Translations under genes and position numbers: made by a program | Shown here: positions 1-9,019 of the stretch, piece by piece | Position numbering within the stretch: the stretch's first letter is position 1 | Layout: every line of letters begins with the position of its first letter | The notes under the pieces: generated by a model | Database searches by the model: none | The model's input: only the letters and a program-made list of their open reading frames with translations | Told to the model about the DNA's origin: nothing | Source: Methylobacterium sp. Leaf108 | GTDB taxonomy: Bacteria > Pseudomonadota > Alphaproteobacteria > Rhizobiales > Beijerinckiaceae | DNA: 64,000 bases | Reading direction: 5' to 3' | NCBI RefSeq assembly: GCF_001423265.1 | Contig: NZ_LMND01000006.1 | Coordinates: 30,947-94,946, forward strand

Positions 1-1459
1 TCCGCTCCTTGATGGCGCGCTCCATGCGCAGCAGGCCGAGGCGGTACTGGTTTTCCATGAGCTCGCCGACGGAGCGCACGCGGCGGTTGCCGAGGTGGTC
101 GATGTCGTCGATCTCGCCCTTGCCGTCGCGCAGGTCCACCAGCGCCTTGACGACGGCGAGCATGTCCTCGCGGCGCAGCGTGCGCACGGTGTCCTCGGCG
201 TCGAGGTCGAGGCGCATGTTCATCTTCACGCGGCCGACCGCGGAGAGGTCGTAGCGCTCGGAATCGAAGAACAGCGAGTGGAACATCGCCTCGGCCGTAT
301 CCAGCGTCGGCGGCTCGCCCGGGCGCATGACCCGGTAGATGTCGAACAGCGCGCCCTCGCGGGACGAGTTCTTGTCCACGGCCAGCGTGTTGCGGATGTA
401 GGGACCGACGTTGACGTGGTCGATGTCGAGCAGCGGCAGTTCGGTGATGCCGACCTCTTCCAGGCTCTTGAGGAGCTTGTCGGAAATCTCGTCGCCGGCC
501 TCGGCCCAGATCTCGCCGGTCTTGGGGTTGACGAGATCCTCGGCGATGTATTGGCCGATCAGGTCCTCGTCGGTGGCCTTGAGGAAGTTGACGCCGCGCT
601 CGGCGATCTGCCGGGCGTTGCGGGCGTTCAGCTTCTTGCCGGCTTCGAGCACGACTTCGCCGGACTCGGCGTCGACGAGGTCGACCGAGGCCTTGAAGCC
701 CTTCAGGCGCTCGGCGTCGTAGGGCACGCGCCAGTCGGCGCCGTCGCGATCGTAGATCACGCGGTTGTAGAAGGTCGACAGGATCTCTTCGCCGTCGAGG
801 CCGAGCGCGAACAGCAGCGAGGTCACCGGCAGCTTGCGCTTCCGGTCGATGCGCACGTGGACGATGTCCTTGGCATCGAACTCGACGTCGAGCCAGGAGC
901 CGCGATAGGGGATGATGCGCGCCGCGAACAGGAGCTTGCCCGACGAGTGGGTCTTGCCCTTGTCGTGATCGAAGAACACGCCGGGCGACCGGTGCATCTG
1001 CGAGACGATGACGCGCTCGGTGCCGTTGACGATGAAGGTGCCGTTCTCCGTCATCAGGGGCATGTCGCCCATGTAGACGTCCTGCTCCTTGATGTCCTTG
1101 ACGGACTTGGCGCCGGTGTCGGGATCCACATCGAACACGATGAGGCGCAACGTGACCTTGAGCGGGGCCGCGAAGGTGATGCCGCGCTGACGGCACTCGT
1201 CGACGTCGTATTTCGGCTGTTCGAAGGTGTACTTGACGAATTCGAGCAGGGCCGTGGCCGAGAAGTCCGAGATCGGGAAGACCGACTTGAAGACGGTCTG
1301 CAGGCCCTCGTCGCCGCGGCCGCCCTCCGGCTCGTCCATCATCAGGAACTGGTCGTAGGATGCCTTCTGAACCTCGATGAGGTTCGGCATCTCGGCCACT
1401 TCCTTGATCTTTCCGAAGAACTTCCGAATGCGCTTGCGACCGACCAGCGTATTGGCCAT
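1..1459 (-). CDS. rpoB: RNA polymerase beta subunit (5' part of gene; runs off the window)
   Basis: This is the catalytic beta subunit of RNA polymerase. Only the first 486 residues are inside the window, and the reading frame is open to the left edge. The protein begins [17 protein letters not shown] and carries the conserved beta N-terminal motifs, including [18 protein letters not shown] and [20 protein letters not shown]. The ATG was chosen because it matches the usual alphaproteobacterial N-terminus. The gene follows rplL on the same strand after about 250 bases containing two strong hairpins, so it is expected to be transcribed from the rplJ promoter. The rifampicin-binding core lies beyond the window edge. 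Confidence 0.97.
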   Translation of the reverse strand, partial: MANTLVGRKRIRKFFGKIKEVAEMPNLIEVQKASYDQFLMMDEPEGGRGDEGLQTVFKSVFPISDFSATALLEFVKYTFEQPKYDVDECRQRGITFAAPLKVTLRLIVFDVDPDTGAKSVKDIKEQDVYMGDMPLMTENGTFIVNGTERVIVSQMHRSPGVFFDHDKGKTHSSGKLLFAARIIPYRGSWLDVEFDAKDIVHVRIDRKRKLPVTSLLFALGLDGEEILSTFYNRVIYDRDGADWRVPYDAERLKGFKASVDLVDAESGEVVLEAGKKLNARNARQIAERGVNFLKATDEDLIGQYIAEDLVNPKTGEIWAEAGDEISDKLLKSLEEVGITELPLLDIDHVNVGPYIRNTLAVDKNSSREGALFDIYRVMRPGEPPTLDTAEAMFHSLFFDSERYDLSAVGRVKMNMRLDLDAEDTVRTLRREDMLAVVKALVDLRDGKGEIDDIDHLGNRRVRSVGELMENQYRLGLLRMERAIKER

Positions 1460-1617
1460 GTGTGACCTCGCTCCACCATCTCAGCGTGCCGGGTGCCCGG
1501 GGAAGGCCATGTGCCTCCCGCAACCAGGCGATGGACCCGCCCCGCCGGACGACGACCCACCCGAATTGATCTCGCCGAACCTGGCCTCAGGTTCGCCGGC
1601 CGCCGGAAGCGGCCTTA

Positions 1618-1677
1618 GCCCGCGGGTGTGAACCCGCGGGCCTCGGTGTCCGGCCGGCCCTCGAGGGACCGGCCGGA
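1618..1677 (-). promoter_or_regulatory. Two GC-rich hairpins in the rplL-rpoB intergenic region
   Basis: Two palindromes stand next to each other. One has a perfect 10-bp stem, GCCCGCGGGT against ACCCGCGGGC (1618-1627 and 1632-1641), with a GTGA loop. The other pairs 1649-1660 with 1665-1677 and has one bulged A. Neither is followed by a T-run in the direction of transcription, so they are not classical terminators. By position they could be a partial attenuator or an RNA-processing site that sets the ratio of L7/L12 to beta subunit, as known for the rplL-rpoB junction in enterobacteria. That role is inference. Confidence 0.5.
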
Positions 1678-1710
1678 GGTATCGAGCCCGATGCGGCCCG
1701 ACACGGAGTG

Positions 1711-2085
1711 TTACTTGAGCTCGACCTTGGCGCCGGCCTTCTCGAGCTGCGCCTTGATCTTCTCGGCCTCGTCCTTAGTCACGGACTCCTTGACGGCCTT
1801 GGGAGCCGCCTCGACCAGATCCTTGGCTTCCTTCAGGCCGAGGCCGGTGATCGCGCGGACCTCCTTGATGACCTCGATCTTCTTGTCGCCGGCGGCGGCG
1901 AGCATGACCGTGAACTCGGTCTGCTCCTCGACGGCGGCAGCCGGGCCGGCGGCAGGGCCGGCGGCGACGGCGACGGCGGCAGCGGCCGAGACGCCCCACT
2001 TCTCTTCGAGCATCTTGGCGAGGTCGGCGGCCTCGAGGACGGTGAGCGACGACAGGTCGTCGACGAGCTTGGCGAGATCAGCCAT
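1711..2085 (-). CDS. rplL: 50S ribosomal protein L7/L12
   Basis: This 124-residue stalk protein recruits translation GTPases and binds the ribosome as dimers through L10. Its N-terminal dimerisation helix begins [19 protein letters not shown]. An alanine/glycine/proline hinge lies around residues 34-52, followed by the C-terminal domain with [18 protein letters not shown], the factor-binding helix region. Length and layout are normal. It lies 63 bases downstream of rplJ on the same strand and upstream of rpoB, the conserved rplJL-rpoBC order. Confidence 0.97.
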   Translation of the reverse strand: MADLAKLVDDLSSLTVLEAADLAKMLEEKWGVSAAAAVAVAAGPAAGPAAAVEEQTEFTVMLAAAGDKKIEVIKEVRAITGLGLKEAKDLVEAAPKAVKESVTKDEAEKIKAQLEKAGAKVELK

Positions 2086-2148
2086 GGTTCGGTTCCTTGG
2101 TAAAGATCGGTTTGAACGGATCGGTTTGACGATGAAGGACCGCGCGGC

Positions 2149-2667
2149 TCAGGCCGCTTCGTCCTTGGTGGCATAGGCCCCGAACACGCGGGCGAGCTTG
2201 GCCGCCGGCGCATTGACGACTTGTGCGATCTTGGTCGCGGGAGCCTGGACGAGGCCCACGATCTTGGCGCGCAGTTCGTCGAGGGACGGGAGCGAGGCGA
2301 GCGCCTTCACACCATCCGGGTTCAGGGCGGTCGTTCCCATGGCGCCGCCGAGGATCACGAGCTTGTCGTTACCCTTGGCGAAATCCACCGCCACCTTGGC
2401 GGCCGCGACCGGATCGCTCGAATAGGCGAGCAGGGTCGGGCCCTTCAGGAGGGGCTTGATGGAGGCGACGTCCGTGCCATCGAGAGCGATGTTGGCGATG
2501 CGGTTCTTGGTGACCTTCACGGTGGCACCGGCGAGCTTCATCTGCGTGCGCAGCTTCTGCATCTCGGCGACCGTGAGGCCTTTGTAGTGGGCCACGACGA
2601 CAACGGACGTGTTCGCGAACACGCCGTTGAGCGTCGAGACGAGATCAGCTTTGGCTGTCCTGTCCAC
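2149..2667 (-). CDS. rplJ: 50S ribosomal protein L10
   Basis: L10 (172 residues) anchors the L7/L12 stalk to 23S rRNA. It usually also represses its own operon by binding the mRNA leader. A GTG start is chosen because the encoded N-terminus, (M)[16 protein letters not shown], matches the family and a purine-rich GGAGAGAG sits just upstream; the frame stays open another 61 codons with unconserved sequence. The motif [11 protein letters not shown] is typical. No rplK-rplA pair precedes it. Instead a radical SAM gene ends about 530 bases upstream, so rplJ has its own promoter region. Confidence 0.95.
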   Translation of the reverse strand: MDRTAKADLVSTLNGVFANTSVVVVAHYKGLTVAEMQKLRTQMKLAGATVKVTKNRIANIALDGTDVASIKPLLKGPTLLAYSSDPVAAAKVAVDFAKGNDKLVILGGAMGTTALNPDGVKALASLPSLDELRAKIVGLVQAPATKIAQVVNAPAAKLARVFGAYATKDEAA

Positions 2668-3097
2668 TGGGGCTCTCTCCGGTTGGCGGAACCCCCTCGA
2701 GGAGGGTCCGCCGGTTGCACATGCCGCCCGGGACGGAACTCGGCTCAAATAGAAGCCGGAACGTCCTGGACGACGCTTCACGGCCCTGTCCCCTGACGCC
2801 CCCGTAAACGGTGGACGACACGGGCGAGATGGTTCAAACCGATGCCCCACGACACTGCGGGATGCAGCGAAGCGAGGGTGTTGAAGTCGGTCTTCCCCGT
2901 CTGTGCAGGCTTGGCGGATTAAGCCGGTGACCCGGCGCCTGCAGTCTCGGACAGGACATAGCCGGACGAAGTTCCGAAGCGCTTGGCGCCCCTCGAAACC
3001 CTCCGGCCATCATCGCCCGGTCGCCCGGACGATGTCTCTCCGGGAAGGCGACCTGACGGCCGGTTCCCGGTTGGTGTCTGAAAACGTTGAGAGGCGT

Positions 3098-3125
3098 CTA
3101 TAAGGCCTCGCATGTCGCGTGCCAA
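3098..3125 (-). promoter_or_regulatory. Predicted sigma-70-type promoter for rplJ-rplL-rpoB
   Basis: On the minus strand TTGGCA is followed by a 16-base spacer and TTATAG, close to the alphaproteobacterial housekeeping consensus. It lies in the 530-base gap between the hpnP-like gene and rplJ. It would give a transcript leader of roughly 420 bases (2668 to about 3090), long enough for an L10/L7-L12 autoregulatory structure. No leader fold was assigned, and no gene was seen in the gap on either strand. Confidence 0.5.
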
Positions 3126-3197
3126 GGGCTGCGATGCGATAATTGCGTCGCAGGCTACGATTTGCCTTGACGCCTCTGCGTCTTCCGCATGCGCCGT

Positions 3198-4823
3198 TCA
3201 GGTCGGGAGGAAGCGGCGAGCGGCGCGCCACCACGGCTCGCGCTCGGTGCGCGGCTGGTCGGCCTTGGCCGCGTAGAACGAGGCGTTGTGCTCGCCCCGC
3301 AGCGCCTCGCGCGTGAACCGGATCAGGTGGTGGGCGACGAAGCCCATGTTGAACACCGCCTCGATCTGGCCGCGCTTCAGGGCGTGGGCGGCCGCCCGCC
3401 AGAACACCCGACGGTAGTCCGACAGCAGCCCGACCCGCACCGCGATATTGAAGCCGAGGATGAGCCCGCGCCGCAGGTTGGTCCGGGTGAGCTTGCCCTT
3501 GGTCGGCGTCTTGATCCGGTTCGGATAGGTCACCTCGACCTGGTGACGGAACCGCTCGAACAGATGGGCGGGCTCGTAGGCGTGGGCGATGGCCCGGCGC
3601 CAGCTCGCCACCACGTCGTCGTGCGGCCGCTTGAACAGGACGTTGGACTCGAGCGACGCATCGTGGACGAGGCGACCCTCGCGGGTCAGCCGGTCCCACA
3701 GCGGGGTCTTGGGCAGGGCCTGGAGCAGGTTCATCGTCAGCACCGGCACCGCCGACTTGTCGATGAAGTCGATCAGCTTCTGCTCCGAGCCGTCGCTGTC
3801 GGTGTCGAGGCCGAGGATGATGCCGGAGGTCACCTCGAGGCCGAAGCTGTTGAGGGTCTCGATCGCCTCGTACATCGGCACGGCGGCGTTGTGCTTCTTG
3901 TCGATGCCCGCCAGCGCCTCCTCTTCCGGCGTCTCGATGCCGACGAAGACGGTCATGAAATTGGCCTGCCGCATCAATTCCAGGATGTCGGGCTGCTTGG
4001 CCATGTTCAGCGTCGCCTCGCAGGCGAACTGGAGCGGGAAGTGGTTCTTCTTCTGCCACGCCACCAGGTGGGGCAGCATGTCCTTGGTCGCCTTGCGGTT
4101 GCCGATGAAGTTGTCGTCGACGAAATACACCACCGCGGGATGGCCGGGCTGGGAGATGATCGCGTCGAGCTCGGCGCACATCTGCTCGGGCGTCTTCAGG
4201 CGCGGCTGGCGTCCGTAGAGCTGCGGGATGTCGCAGAACTCGCAGCGATAGGGGCAGCCCGACGAGAACTGCAGCGAGCCGATCAGGTAGCGCTTGAGCG
4301 GGGCGGCCTCGTAGGCGGGCGAGGGAAAGTCGGAGAGCGGCAGGCGCTCCTTGGTCTCCAGCCGCACCTGTGCGGCCGGGATCGAGACGTCCGTGTCGAG
4401 GATCTCCACGAGTTGGTCGGTGGCGTCACCGATCTCGCCAACGTGCAGGTAGTCGAACTCGGGGTACTCCTCCGGCGCGCCGGACACCGATGGGCCGCCG
4501 AGCACCGTCACCCGGCCGGCCGCATGGGCGCGGGCGTAGATGTCGCGGATCTGCGGCGCCTGGATGTGCATGCCCGACACGAACACCGCGTCGGCCCAGG
4601 CGAAATCGTCCGGCCCGGCCCGCTTGATGTTCTCGTCGACGAACCGGCACTCCCACGCCTCGGGCATGTAGGCCGCGATCAGCAGGAGCCCCTGGGGCGG
4701 CATGAACGCCTTCACGCCACCCATGAGGGGATAGGCGTGGGCGAAAGTCCCGAAGGACGGTGTGTAGGCGGGAAAGACGCAGAGGATGCGTCGGCGGGAG
4801 GTGACCGGGAGGTTGCATCGCAT
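3198..4823 (-). CDS. hpnP: B12-binding radical SAM protein, probable hopanoid C-2 methylase
   Basis: This 541-residue protein has an N-terminal cobalamin-binding domain (about 10-145; ILCVFPAYTPSFGTF, LGGPSVSG). A radical SAM domain begins near residue 190 with the cluster motif CPYRCEFC, and a C-terminal region resembles DUF4070. Such enzymes methylate unreactive carbon using methylcobalamin and SAM. The phrases AYPLMGGVKAFMPPQG and DFDYLHVGEIGDATD-like segments recall HpnP, which makes 2-methylhopanoids in Methylobacterium and Rhodopseudomonas; this match is from memory, not alignment. It lies 160 bases downstream of lpxXL on the same strand with no visible terminator between, so it may be the last gene of the lipid A cluster. 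A different DUF4070 radical SAM enzyme cannot be excluded. Confidence 0.65.
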   Translation of the reverse strand: MRCNLPVTSRRRILCVFPAYTPSFGTFAHAYPLMGGVKAFMPPQGLLLIAAYMPEAWECRFVDENIKRAGPDDFAWADAVFVSGMHIQAPQIRDIYARAHAAGRVTVLGGPSVSGAPEEYPEFDYLHVGEIGDATDQLVEILDTDVSIPAAQVRLETKERLPLSDFPSPAYEAAPLKRYLIGSLQFSSGCPYRCEFCDIPQLYGRQPRLKTPEQMCAELDAIISQPGHPAVVYFVDDNFIGNRKATKDMLPHLVAWQKKNHFPLQFACEATLNMAKQPDILELMRQANFMTVFVGIETPEEEALAGIDKKHNAAVPMYEAIETLNSFGLEVTSGIILGLDTDSDGSEQKLIDFIDKSAVPVLTMNLLQALPKTPLWDRLTREGRLVHDASLESNVLFKRPHDDVVASWRRAIAHAYEPAHLFERFRHQVEVTYPNRIKTPTKGKLTRTNLRRGLILGFNIAVRVGLLSDYRRVFWRAAAHALKRGQIEAVFNMGFVAHHLIRFTREALRGEHNASFYAAKADQPRTEREPWWRAARRFLPT

Positions 4824-4983
4824 GCGCGCTGTCTAGCACAGCCCGAGCCGGAATCGTCCCCCCGCTTTCGCGTCGGATGCGTCGTTTTTTGTCGCTGCCC
4901 GCCGGCCGCGACGGCGCCGGGTCTGGGGCGGCCTCGTCTCCGGGCCCCGCCCGCATGGAAACCGGCGTCGGCGTCCGCCGCGA

Positions 4984-5925
4984 TCAGGCCTTCGGCTTGG
5001 GCAGCATGTTCGGCCGCCAGCGCCGATGCATCCACAGCCATTGGCCGGGGTTCTCGCGCACCCACTCCTCGACCACCCGGGTCATCGCCTGGGTGGCGCC
5101 CTGGACGTCGATGGCGCCGGTGGCGTCGCGGGGCAGGTCGAGGGGCGGCGTCAGTTCGAGCTTGAAGCGCACGCCCGGTCGCCGGACGACGCGCACCCCG
5201 TGGACCGGGCATTCGTAATGCCGGGCGAGCTTGGCCAGGAGCGGGTTGGCCAGCACCGGCCGGCCGAAGAACTCGACGACCACGCCGCGGGTGAAATGCT
5301 GGTCGATGAGCTGGCCGAGGTGGCCTCCGCGCTCGACCACGCCCCGCATCGCGAACACCGATCCCTGCCCCGAGGCGGCGAGCCCGCCCATGGTCTCGCG
5401 GCGGATCTCCTGCACCAGCCGGGCGCTGGCGGCGTCGTTGGGCGGCCGGAAGATCGCGGTGGCGTCGAGGCCGTATTTCGCCGCGCAGATCGCCGGCAGT
5501 TCCCAGTTGGCGAGATGGGCGGAGAAGATCAGGCCGGGCTTGCCGTCCTCGCGCAGGGCGTCGAAATGCGTCTCGCCTTCGACCTCCATGCGCTGGCTCG
5601 CCGGATCGGCCGGGTCGACGTCGAACAGCGTGTGCAGATGGGCGTATTCGGCGGCCGTGCGCCCGAGGTTGTCCCAGGCGTCGCGGGCGATGGCGCGGAT
5701 GGCGGCCTCGTCGCGGTCGGGGAAGGCCGCGCGCAGGTTGTCGAGGGCGATGCGATGCGAGGGCAGCCACGGGCCGACGGTGCGGGTGAGCGCGCCTCCG
5801 ATCCGGCTCGCGCGTTCCGTCCCGAGTGCGCGCGCCAGCAGGAACAGCCCCCGCACGAGGGGGATCATCGCCAGCCCGGCGAGGCGCGGCAGGTGGCGGT
5901 TCAGGAGCAGGGCGAGGCGGAGCAA
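4984..5925 (-). CDS. lpxXL: Lipid A very-long-chain acyltransferase, LpxXL type
   Basis: This is an inner-membrane lysophospholipid acyltransferase-family protein of 313 residues. In rhizobia LpxXL transfers the 27-hydroxyoctacosanoyl group from AcpXL to lipid A. The catalytic H-X4-E motif is HLANWE. Family signatures RPPNDAASARL, VVEFFGRPVLANPLLAKLAR and a C-terminal WLWMHRRWRP are present. The hydrophobic N-terminus is consistent with membrane attachment. The start is a TTG without a strong ribosome site, so an internal start is possible. It closes the acpXL cluster, downstream of the zinc dehydrogenase by 78 bases. Confidence 0.85.
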   Translation of the reverse strand: MLRLALLLNRHLPRLAGLAMIPLVRGLFLLARALGTERASRIGGALTRTVGPWLPSHRIALDNLRAAFPDRDEAAIRAIARDAWDNLGRTAAEYAHLHTLFDVDPADPASQRMEVEGETHFDALREDGKPGLIFSAHLANWELPAICAAKYGLDATAIFRPPNDAASARLVQEIRRETMGGLAASGQGSVFAMRGVVERGGHLGQLIDQHFTRGVVVEFFGRPVLANPLLAKLARHYECPVHGVRVVRRPGVRFKLELTPPLDLPRDATGAIDVQGATQAMTRVVEEWVRENPGQWLWMHRRWRPNMLPKPKA

Positions 5926-6003
5926 GGCGAACTCGTGTTGCGGGCGGCAGCCGGTCCGGGCCCGCTTAAAGGCAATCGGCCGTCTCGCCCACCCCGGGCA
6001 GGG

Positions 6004-7026
6004 CTACAGCGTCACCAGGATCTTGCCGAACACCTTTCGCGATTCCAGCCGTTCCAGGCCCGTCCCGAACTGGCTGAGCGGCAGCACCGTGTCCACCACG
6101 GGCGTCAGGCCCTCGGCCATCTTGGCGAGCGCATCGCGGATGTTGGCCATCGAGCAGCCGAACGAACCGGTGATACGGTACTGCTGCTGGAACAGCTGCA
6201 TCAGGTTCATGGTGGTGGAGACGCCGGAGGTCGAGCCGCAGGTGACGAGGCGCCCGCCGCGCTTGAGGCAGAGCAGCGATCCGTTCCAGGTCTCGGGCCC
6301 GACATGCTCGAACACCACGTCGACGCCCTTGCGCTTGGTCAGCCGGCGAACCTCGCCCTCGAACCGCTCGGTGCGGTAGTTGATGACGTGGTCGGCGCCC
6401 AGCGCCGCCGCCTTCTCGCCTTTGGCGTCGTCGCCCACGGTGGTGAAGACCGTGCAGCCGATGGCCTTGGCCATCTTGATGGCGGCAGTGCCGATGCCCG
6501 ATCCCCCGGCATGGACCAGGATGCTCTCGCCGGGCTCCAGCTTGGCGTTGTCGAACAGCATGTGCTGCACGGTGCCGAAGGCGATGGGCGCACAGGCCGC
6601 ATCGGTGAAGCTCACCCCGTGCGGCACCTTGACGACGAGGCGCTCGGGCATCGTCACCCACTCGCGGGCAAAGCCGTCGAGGTGGAAGCCCATCACGCCG
6701 GAGACGTCCTCGCAGAGGTTGTCGCGACCCTGGGAGCAGGCCTTGCAGCGTCCGCACGTCCGCGCGCCGTACATCACGACGCGGTCGCCGGGCGCGAAGT
6801 CCGTCACGCTTTCGCCGATCGTGACGATCTCGCCGGAGGCCTCGGCTCCGACGGTGAGCGGCAGCTTGCGCTTGGCGAAGGCCATGCCGCGAAAGCCCCA
6901 GACGTCGATGAAGTTGAGCCCCACCGCCCGCACCCGGATGCGGACCTCGCCGGGGCCGGGCGCGGCCGGTGGCTCGACGTCGCTCACGCGCAGGTCGCGG
7001 TCGCCGAAGAGTTGGAGCGCTTGCAT
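6004..7026 (-). CDS. adh2XL: Zinc-binding MDR dehydrogenase of the acpXL cluster
   Basis: This is a 340-residue medium-chain alcohol dehydrogenase/quinone reductase-type enzyme. The structural zinc motif is CGRCKACSQGRDNLC (C-X2-C-X2-C-X7-C), and the NAD(P)-binding fold is HAGGSGIGTAAIKMAKA. Homologues lie in the acpXL-lpxXL cluster of rhizobia and are presumed to act in synthesis of the very-long-chain acyl group; the exact reaction is not established. The ATG giving MQALQLFGDRDLRVSD was chosen because it starts the conserved domain, while upstream codons encode unconserved sequence. Here it is parted from fabF1XL by an SDR, an SH3 protein and a toxin-antitoxin pair. Confidence 0.8.
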   Translation of the reverse strand: MQALQLFGDRDLRVSDVEPPAAPGPGEVRIRVRAVGLNFIDVWGFRGMAFAKRKLPLTVGAEASGEIVTIGESVTDFAPGDRVVMYGARTCGRCKACSQGRDNLCEDVSGVMGFHLDGFAREWVTMPERLVVKVPHGVSFTDAACAPIAFGTVQHMLFDNAKLEPGESILVHAGGSGIGTAAIKMAKAIGCTVFTTVGDDAKGEKAAALGADHVINYRTERFEGEVRRLTKRKGVDVVFEHVGPETWNGSLLCLKRGGRLVTCGSTSGVSTTMNLMQLFQQQYRITGSFGCSMANIRDALAKMAEGLTPVVDTVLPLSQFGTGLERLESRKVFGKILVTL

Positions 7027-7114
7027 CGACTGTGTTTCCAAGGTTGGCTGTCTAGAGGATCGGCCTGAAAGGTGATCGTCGGCGTTCGGAGATGTCCGAC
7101 GCCAGGACGATGCG

Positions 7115-7474
7115 TCAGGCGCCCGATCGGACCGGAGATCCGGGGAGGATCGCTTCGCAGGCCGCACCGAAGGTCCGGCGATCCGTCTCCGACAGATGTC
7201 CGATCCGCCGCCCGATCTCGGCGAAGGGAAGCGTGAAGACCTTCCATCGGATCACCGAGCGATGGCTTAGGCCTGCCGGGGCGAGGTCATGGATGACATG
7301 ATCGCTCGGCCAGTGACTGGCCGCGCCCGTCGTGATCATCGCGCCGACGACGTGTCCGTGCAGGGCATTGAACGCTTTTGCCGATAGAACCAAGACGGGA
7401 CGTGGTTTGCGTCGTGGAACGTCGAGAAACGGAAACAGCGCGGTCACGACGTCGAACCGCTCAAAGTCCGTCAT
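7115..7474 (-). CDS. PemK/MazF-like toxin
   Basis: This 119-residue protein begins MTDFERFDVVTALFPFLD. RRKPRPVLVLS follows, which is the usual first-strand signature of MazF/PemK mRNA interferases. HVVGAMITTGAASHWPSDH then fits the second conserved block. The start is the ATG with GGAGG 12 bases upstream; another ATG four codons earlier abuts that GGAGG and is less likely. It overlaps the end of the upstream partner gene by 14 bases, a typical antitoxin-first arrangement. Cutting activity is inferred from family membership only. Confidence 0.75.
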   Translation of the reverse strand: MTDFERFDVVTALFPFLDVPRRKPRPVLVLSAKAFNALHGHVVGAMITTGAASHWPSDHVIHDLAPAGLSHRSVIRWKVFTLPFAEIGRRIGHLSETDRRTFGAACEAILPGSPVRSGA

Positions 7475-7805
7475 AGGCCGCCGCATCCTCCGGGCTGTTC
7501 CATTCTGTCAGGCCCTCGCTGAGGGACACCAGATACGCATCCGTCGGGCGCCGCTCGGGTTCCACCGTCACCATCGCGCCGCGCCGCGCCTGCAGACCTC
7601 GCCAGACGTCTGCGAAATCCGGATCCGGCTCGATCCCGTCGATCGTACCTCCGTCTCTCGCCTTCCTGAAGCGGATCGCATGCCCCTCGACGCGCAGGAC
7701 GATCGGGTCGTCCGCGTCGAGCGCGCGGATGCGCTCCACCAGGGCCGGATCGCCTTCGATGGAGGTCGCTCGAAGGGTGTCCCCGCTGATGATCATGGTC
7801 GCCAT
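7461..7805 (-). CDS. Putative antitoxin partner of the adjacent MazF-like toxin
   Basis: This 114-residue protein begins MATMIISGDTLRATSIEGD. The start is supported by GAGGAG 10 bases upstream. I do not recognise a standard antitoxin fold with certainty. The N-terminal half could be a small DNA-binding or beta-rich domain, and the C-terminus (SLSEGLTEWNSPEDAAAYDG) is acidic with hydrophobic patches, as expected of a toxin-wrapping tail. Function is inferred mainly from the 14-base overlap with the toxin gene. The pair interrupts the lipid A cluster. Confidence 0.6.
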   Translation of the reverse strand: MATMIISGDTLRATSIEGDPALVERIRALDADDPIVLRVEGHAIRFRKARDGGTIDGIEPDPDFADVWRGLQARRGAMVTVEPERRPTDAYLVSLSEGLTEWNSPEDAAAYDGL

Positions 7806-7973
7806 CGCAACAGCACTCCTCGTCCGTATCGTACCGACCGCCGGCGTCTGCATCAACGCGGCGGCCTAGCCCGGTTTTGCAAAAGAGGTCACTGGGTCTG
7901 CGCCCAAACCCTGCGCCAAATCAACAACTGAGGCGGGTGATGCGGCGGCTTGCCGACGCGAACCTGCTTGGAT

Positions 7974-8252
7974 CTAATCCGGCGCCAGGTACCGCCGCCG
8001 TGCCCAACCGAGGATCGGGCCGGCCTTGACCCGGCACCAGGTCAGCCCGCTCGGCGTGTCCGCCGTGCAGCCGAACCCGCGCAGGCGCGCGCCCAGGGGC
8101 GCCCGGCCGAGGGCCGGCGCTTCGGCGTCCGGCGTTTCGCGGATGCTGAGGGTGTCGCCCGGAGCGAGGCCGTCGACGCGGAACGCGTCCTGGGCGAGGG
8201 TCGGGCTCGCCCACGACAGGGCGGCCACGAGGATCACGACGCGACGGTCCAT
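7974..8252 (-). CDS. Small secreted bacterial SH3-like protein
   Basis: This protein of 92 residues starts MDRRVVILVAALSWASPTLAQ, a clear signal peptide with an AQ-type cleavage site. The mature part, FRVDGLAPGDTLSIRETPD through GWARRRYLAPD, has the pattern of bacterial SH3 domains (paired glycines, conserved W and a final GW..RYL). Two cysteines (GFGCTADTPSG, WCRV) could form a disulfide. Such proteins often bind cell-wall peptides, but the ligand here is unknown. It starts 8 bases after the stop of the SDR gene and is probably co-transcribed. Confidence 0.7.
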   Translation of the reverse strand: MDRRVVILVAALSWASPTLAQDAFRVDGLAPGDTLSIRETPDAEAPALGRAPLGARLRGFGCTADTPSGLTWCRVKAGPILGWARRRYLAPD

Positions 8253-8260
8253 GCTCGGCC

Positions 8261-9019
8261 TCAGGTCCGGTGGACGCCCATCATCGCGGTGAGGCCGCCG
8301 TCCACCGGCAGCACCGCCCCGGTGATATAGGAGGCCTCCTGACCCATCAGGAAGGCCGCCAGCGCCGCGACCTCCTCGGGTCGCGCGAAGCGCCCGGCCG
8401 GAATCTGACGTTCCATCCCGTCGCGGTGGGCGGCGTAGGGCGCCATCATGCCGGTGTCGATGAAGCCCGGCGCGATCACGTTGACGGTGACCCCGCGCTT
8501 GGCGGTCTCGATCGCCAGCGTCCGGCAATAGGCGACGAGCGCGCCCTTGGTGGCGGCATAGGCGGCGTTGCCCGGGTTGGCCCTGAGTGCTGCCACCGAG
8601 CCGATGGCGACGATGCGCCCCGAGCGCGCCCGGATCATGCCGCGCACCAGCGCCTTGGCTAGCCGGGTCAGGGACCAGAAGTTCACCTGCATGGCGGCCT
8701 CGGCCCTGTCCTGCGCCATCATCGCGGCGAGCACGTCGTAGGATTGGCCGGCGTTGTGGACGAGGCCCTGGAAACCCTCACCCTCCATCGCCTCGCAGAA
8801 GGCGTCGAGGGCGGCGGTATCGGCCAGATCGAGGGCATGGGCCCGCACCTGCCGGTCCGGATGGGCGATGCGCAACGCCTCCACCAGGACGGCGGCCGCA
8901 TCGACCGACGAGCGATAGGTGAAGTCGACGTCGTGGCCCGCGGCCGTCAGGCGGCGCACGATGGCGGCGCCGAGGCCCGAGCCGCCGCCGGTGACGAGGA
9001 TGCGCTGCGCCTCGCTCAT
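8261..9019 (-). CDS. 3-oxoacyl-ACP reductase-like SDR of the acpXL cluster
   Basis: This is a short-chain dehydrogenase of 252 residues. The NADP-binding loop is VTGGGSGLGAAI, a VHNAGQSYD strand matches the NAG motif, and the catalytic Ser-Tyr-Lys triad lies in IGSVAALRANPGNAAYAATK. DTGMMAPY and the final TGAVLPVDGG are typical of FabG-like enzymes. The position suggests it reduces the 3-ketoacyl-AcpXL intermediates made by the FabF pair; this is inferred from context. Its ATG overlaps the stop of fabF1XL (ATGA), indicating translational coupling. Confidence 0.8.
   Translation of the reverse strand: MSEAQRILVTGGGSGLGAAIVRRLTAAGHDVDFTYRSSVDAAAVLVEALRIAHPDRQVRAHALDLADTAALDAFCEAMEGEGFQGLVHNAGQSYDVLAAMMAQDRAEAAMQVNFWSLTRLAKALVRGMIRARSGRIVAIGSVAALRANPGNAAYAATKGALVAYCRTLAIETAKRGVTVNVIAPGFIDTGMMAPYAAHRDGMERQIPAGRFARPEEVAALAAFLMGQEASYITGAVLPVDGGLTAMMGVHRT

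Noticed and set aside
3198..4823. Identification of the radical SAM protein as HpnJ or HpnH.
   Set aside because: It has an N-terminal B12-binding domain and a DUF4070-like C-terminus, which fit HpnP-type methylases better; no other hopanoid genes are adjacent to support HpnJ or HpnH.
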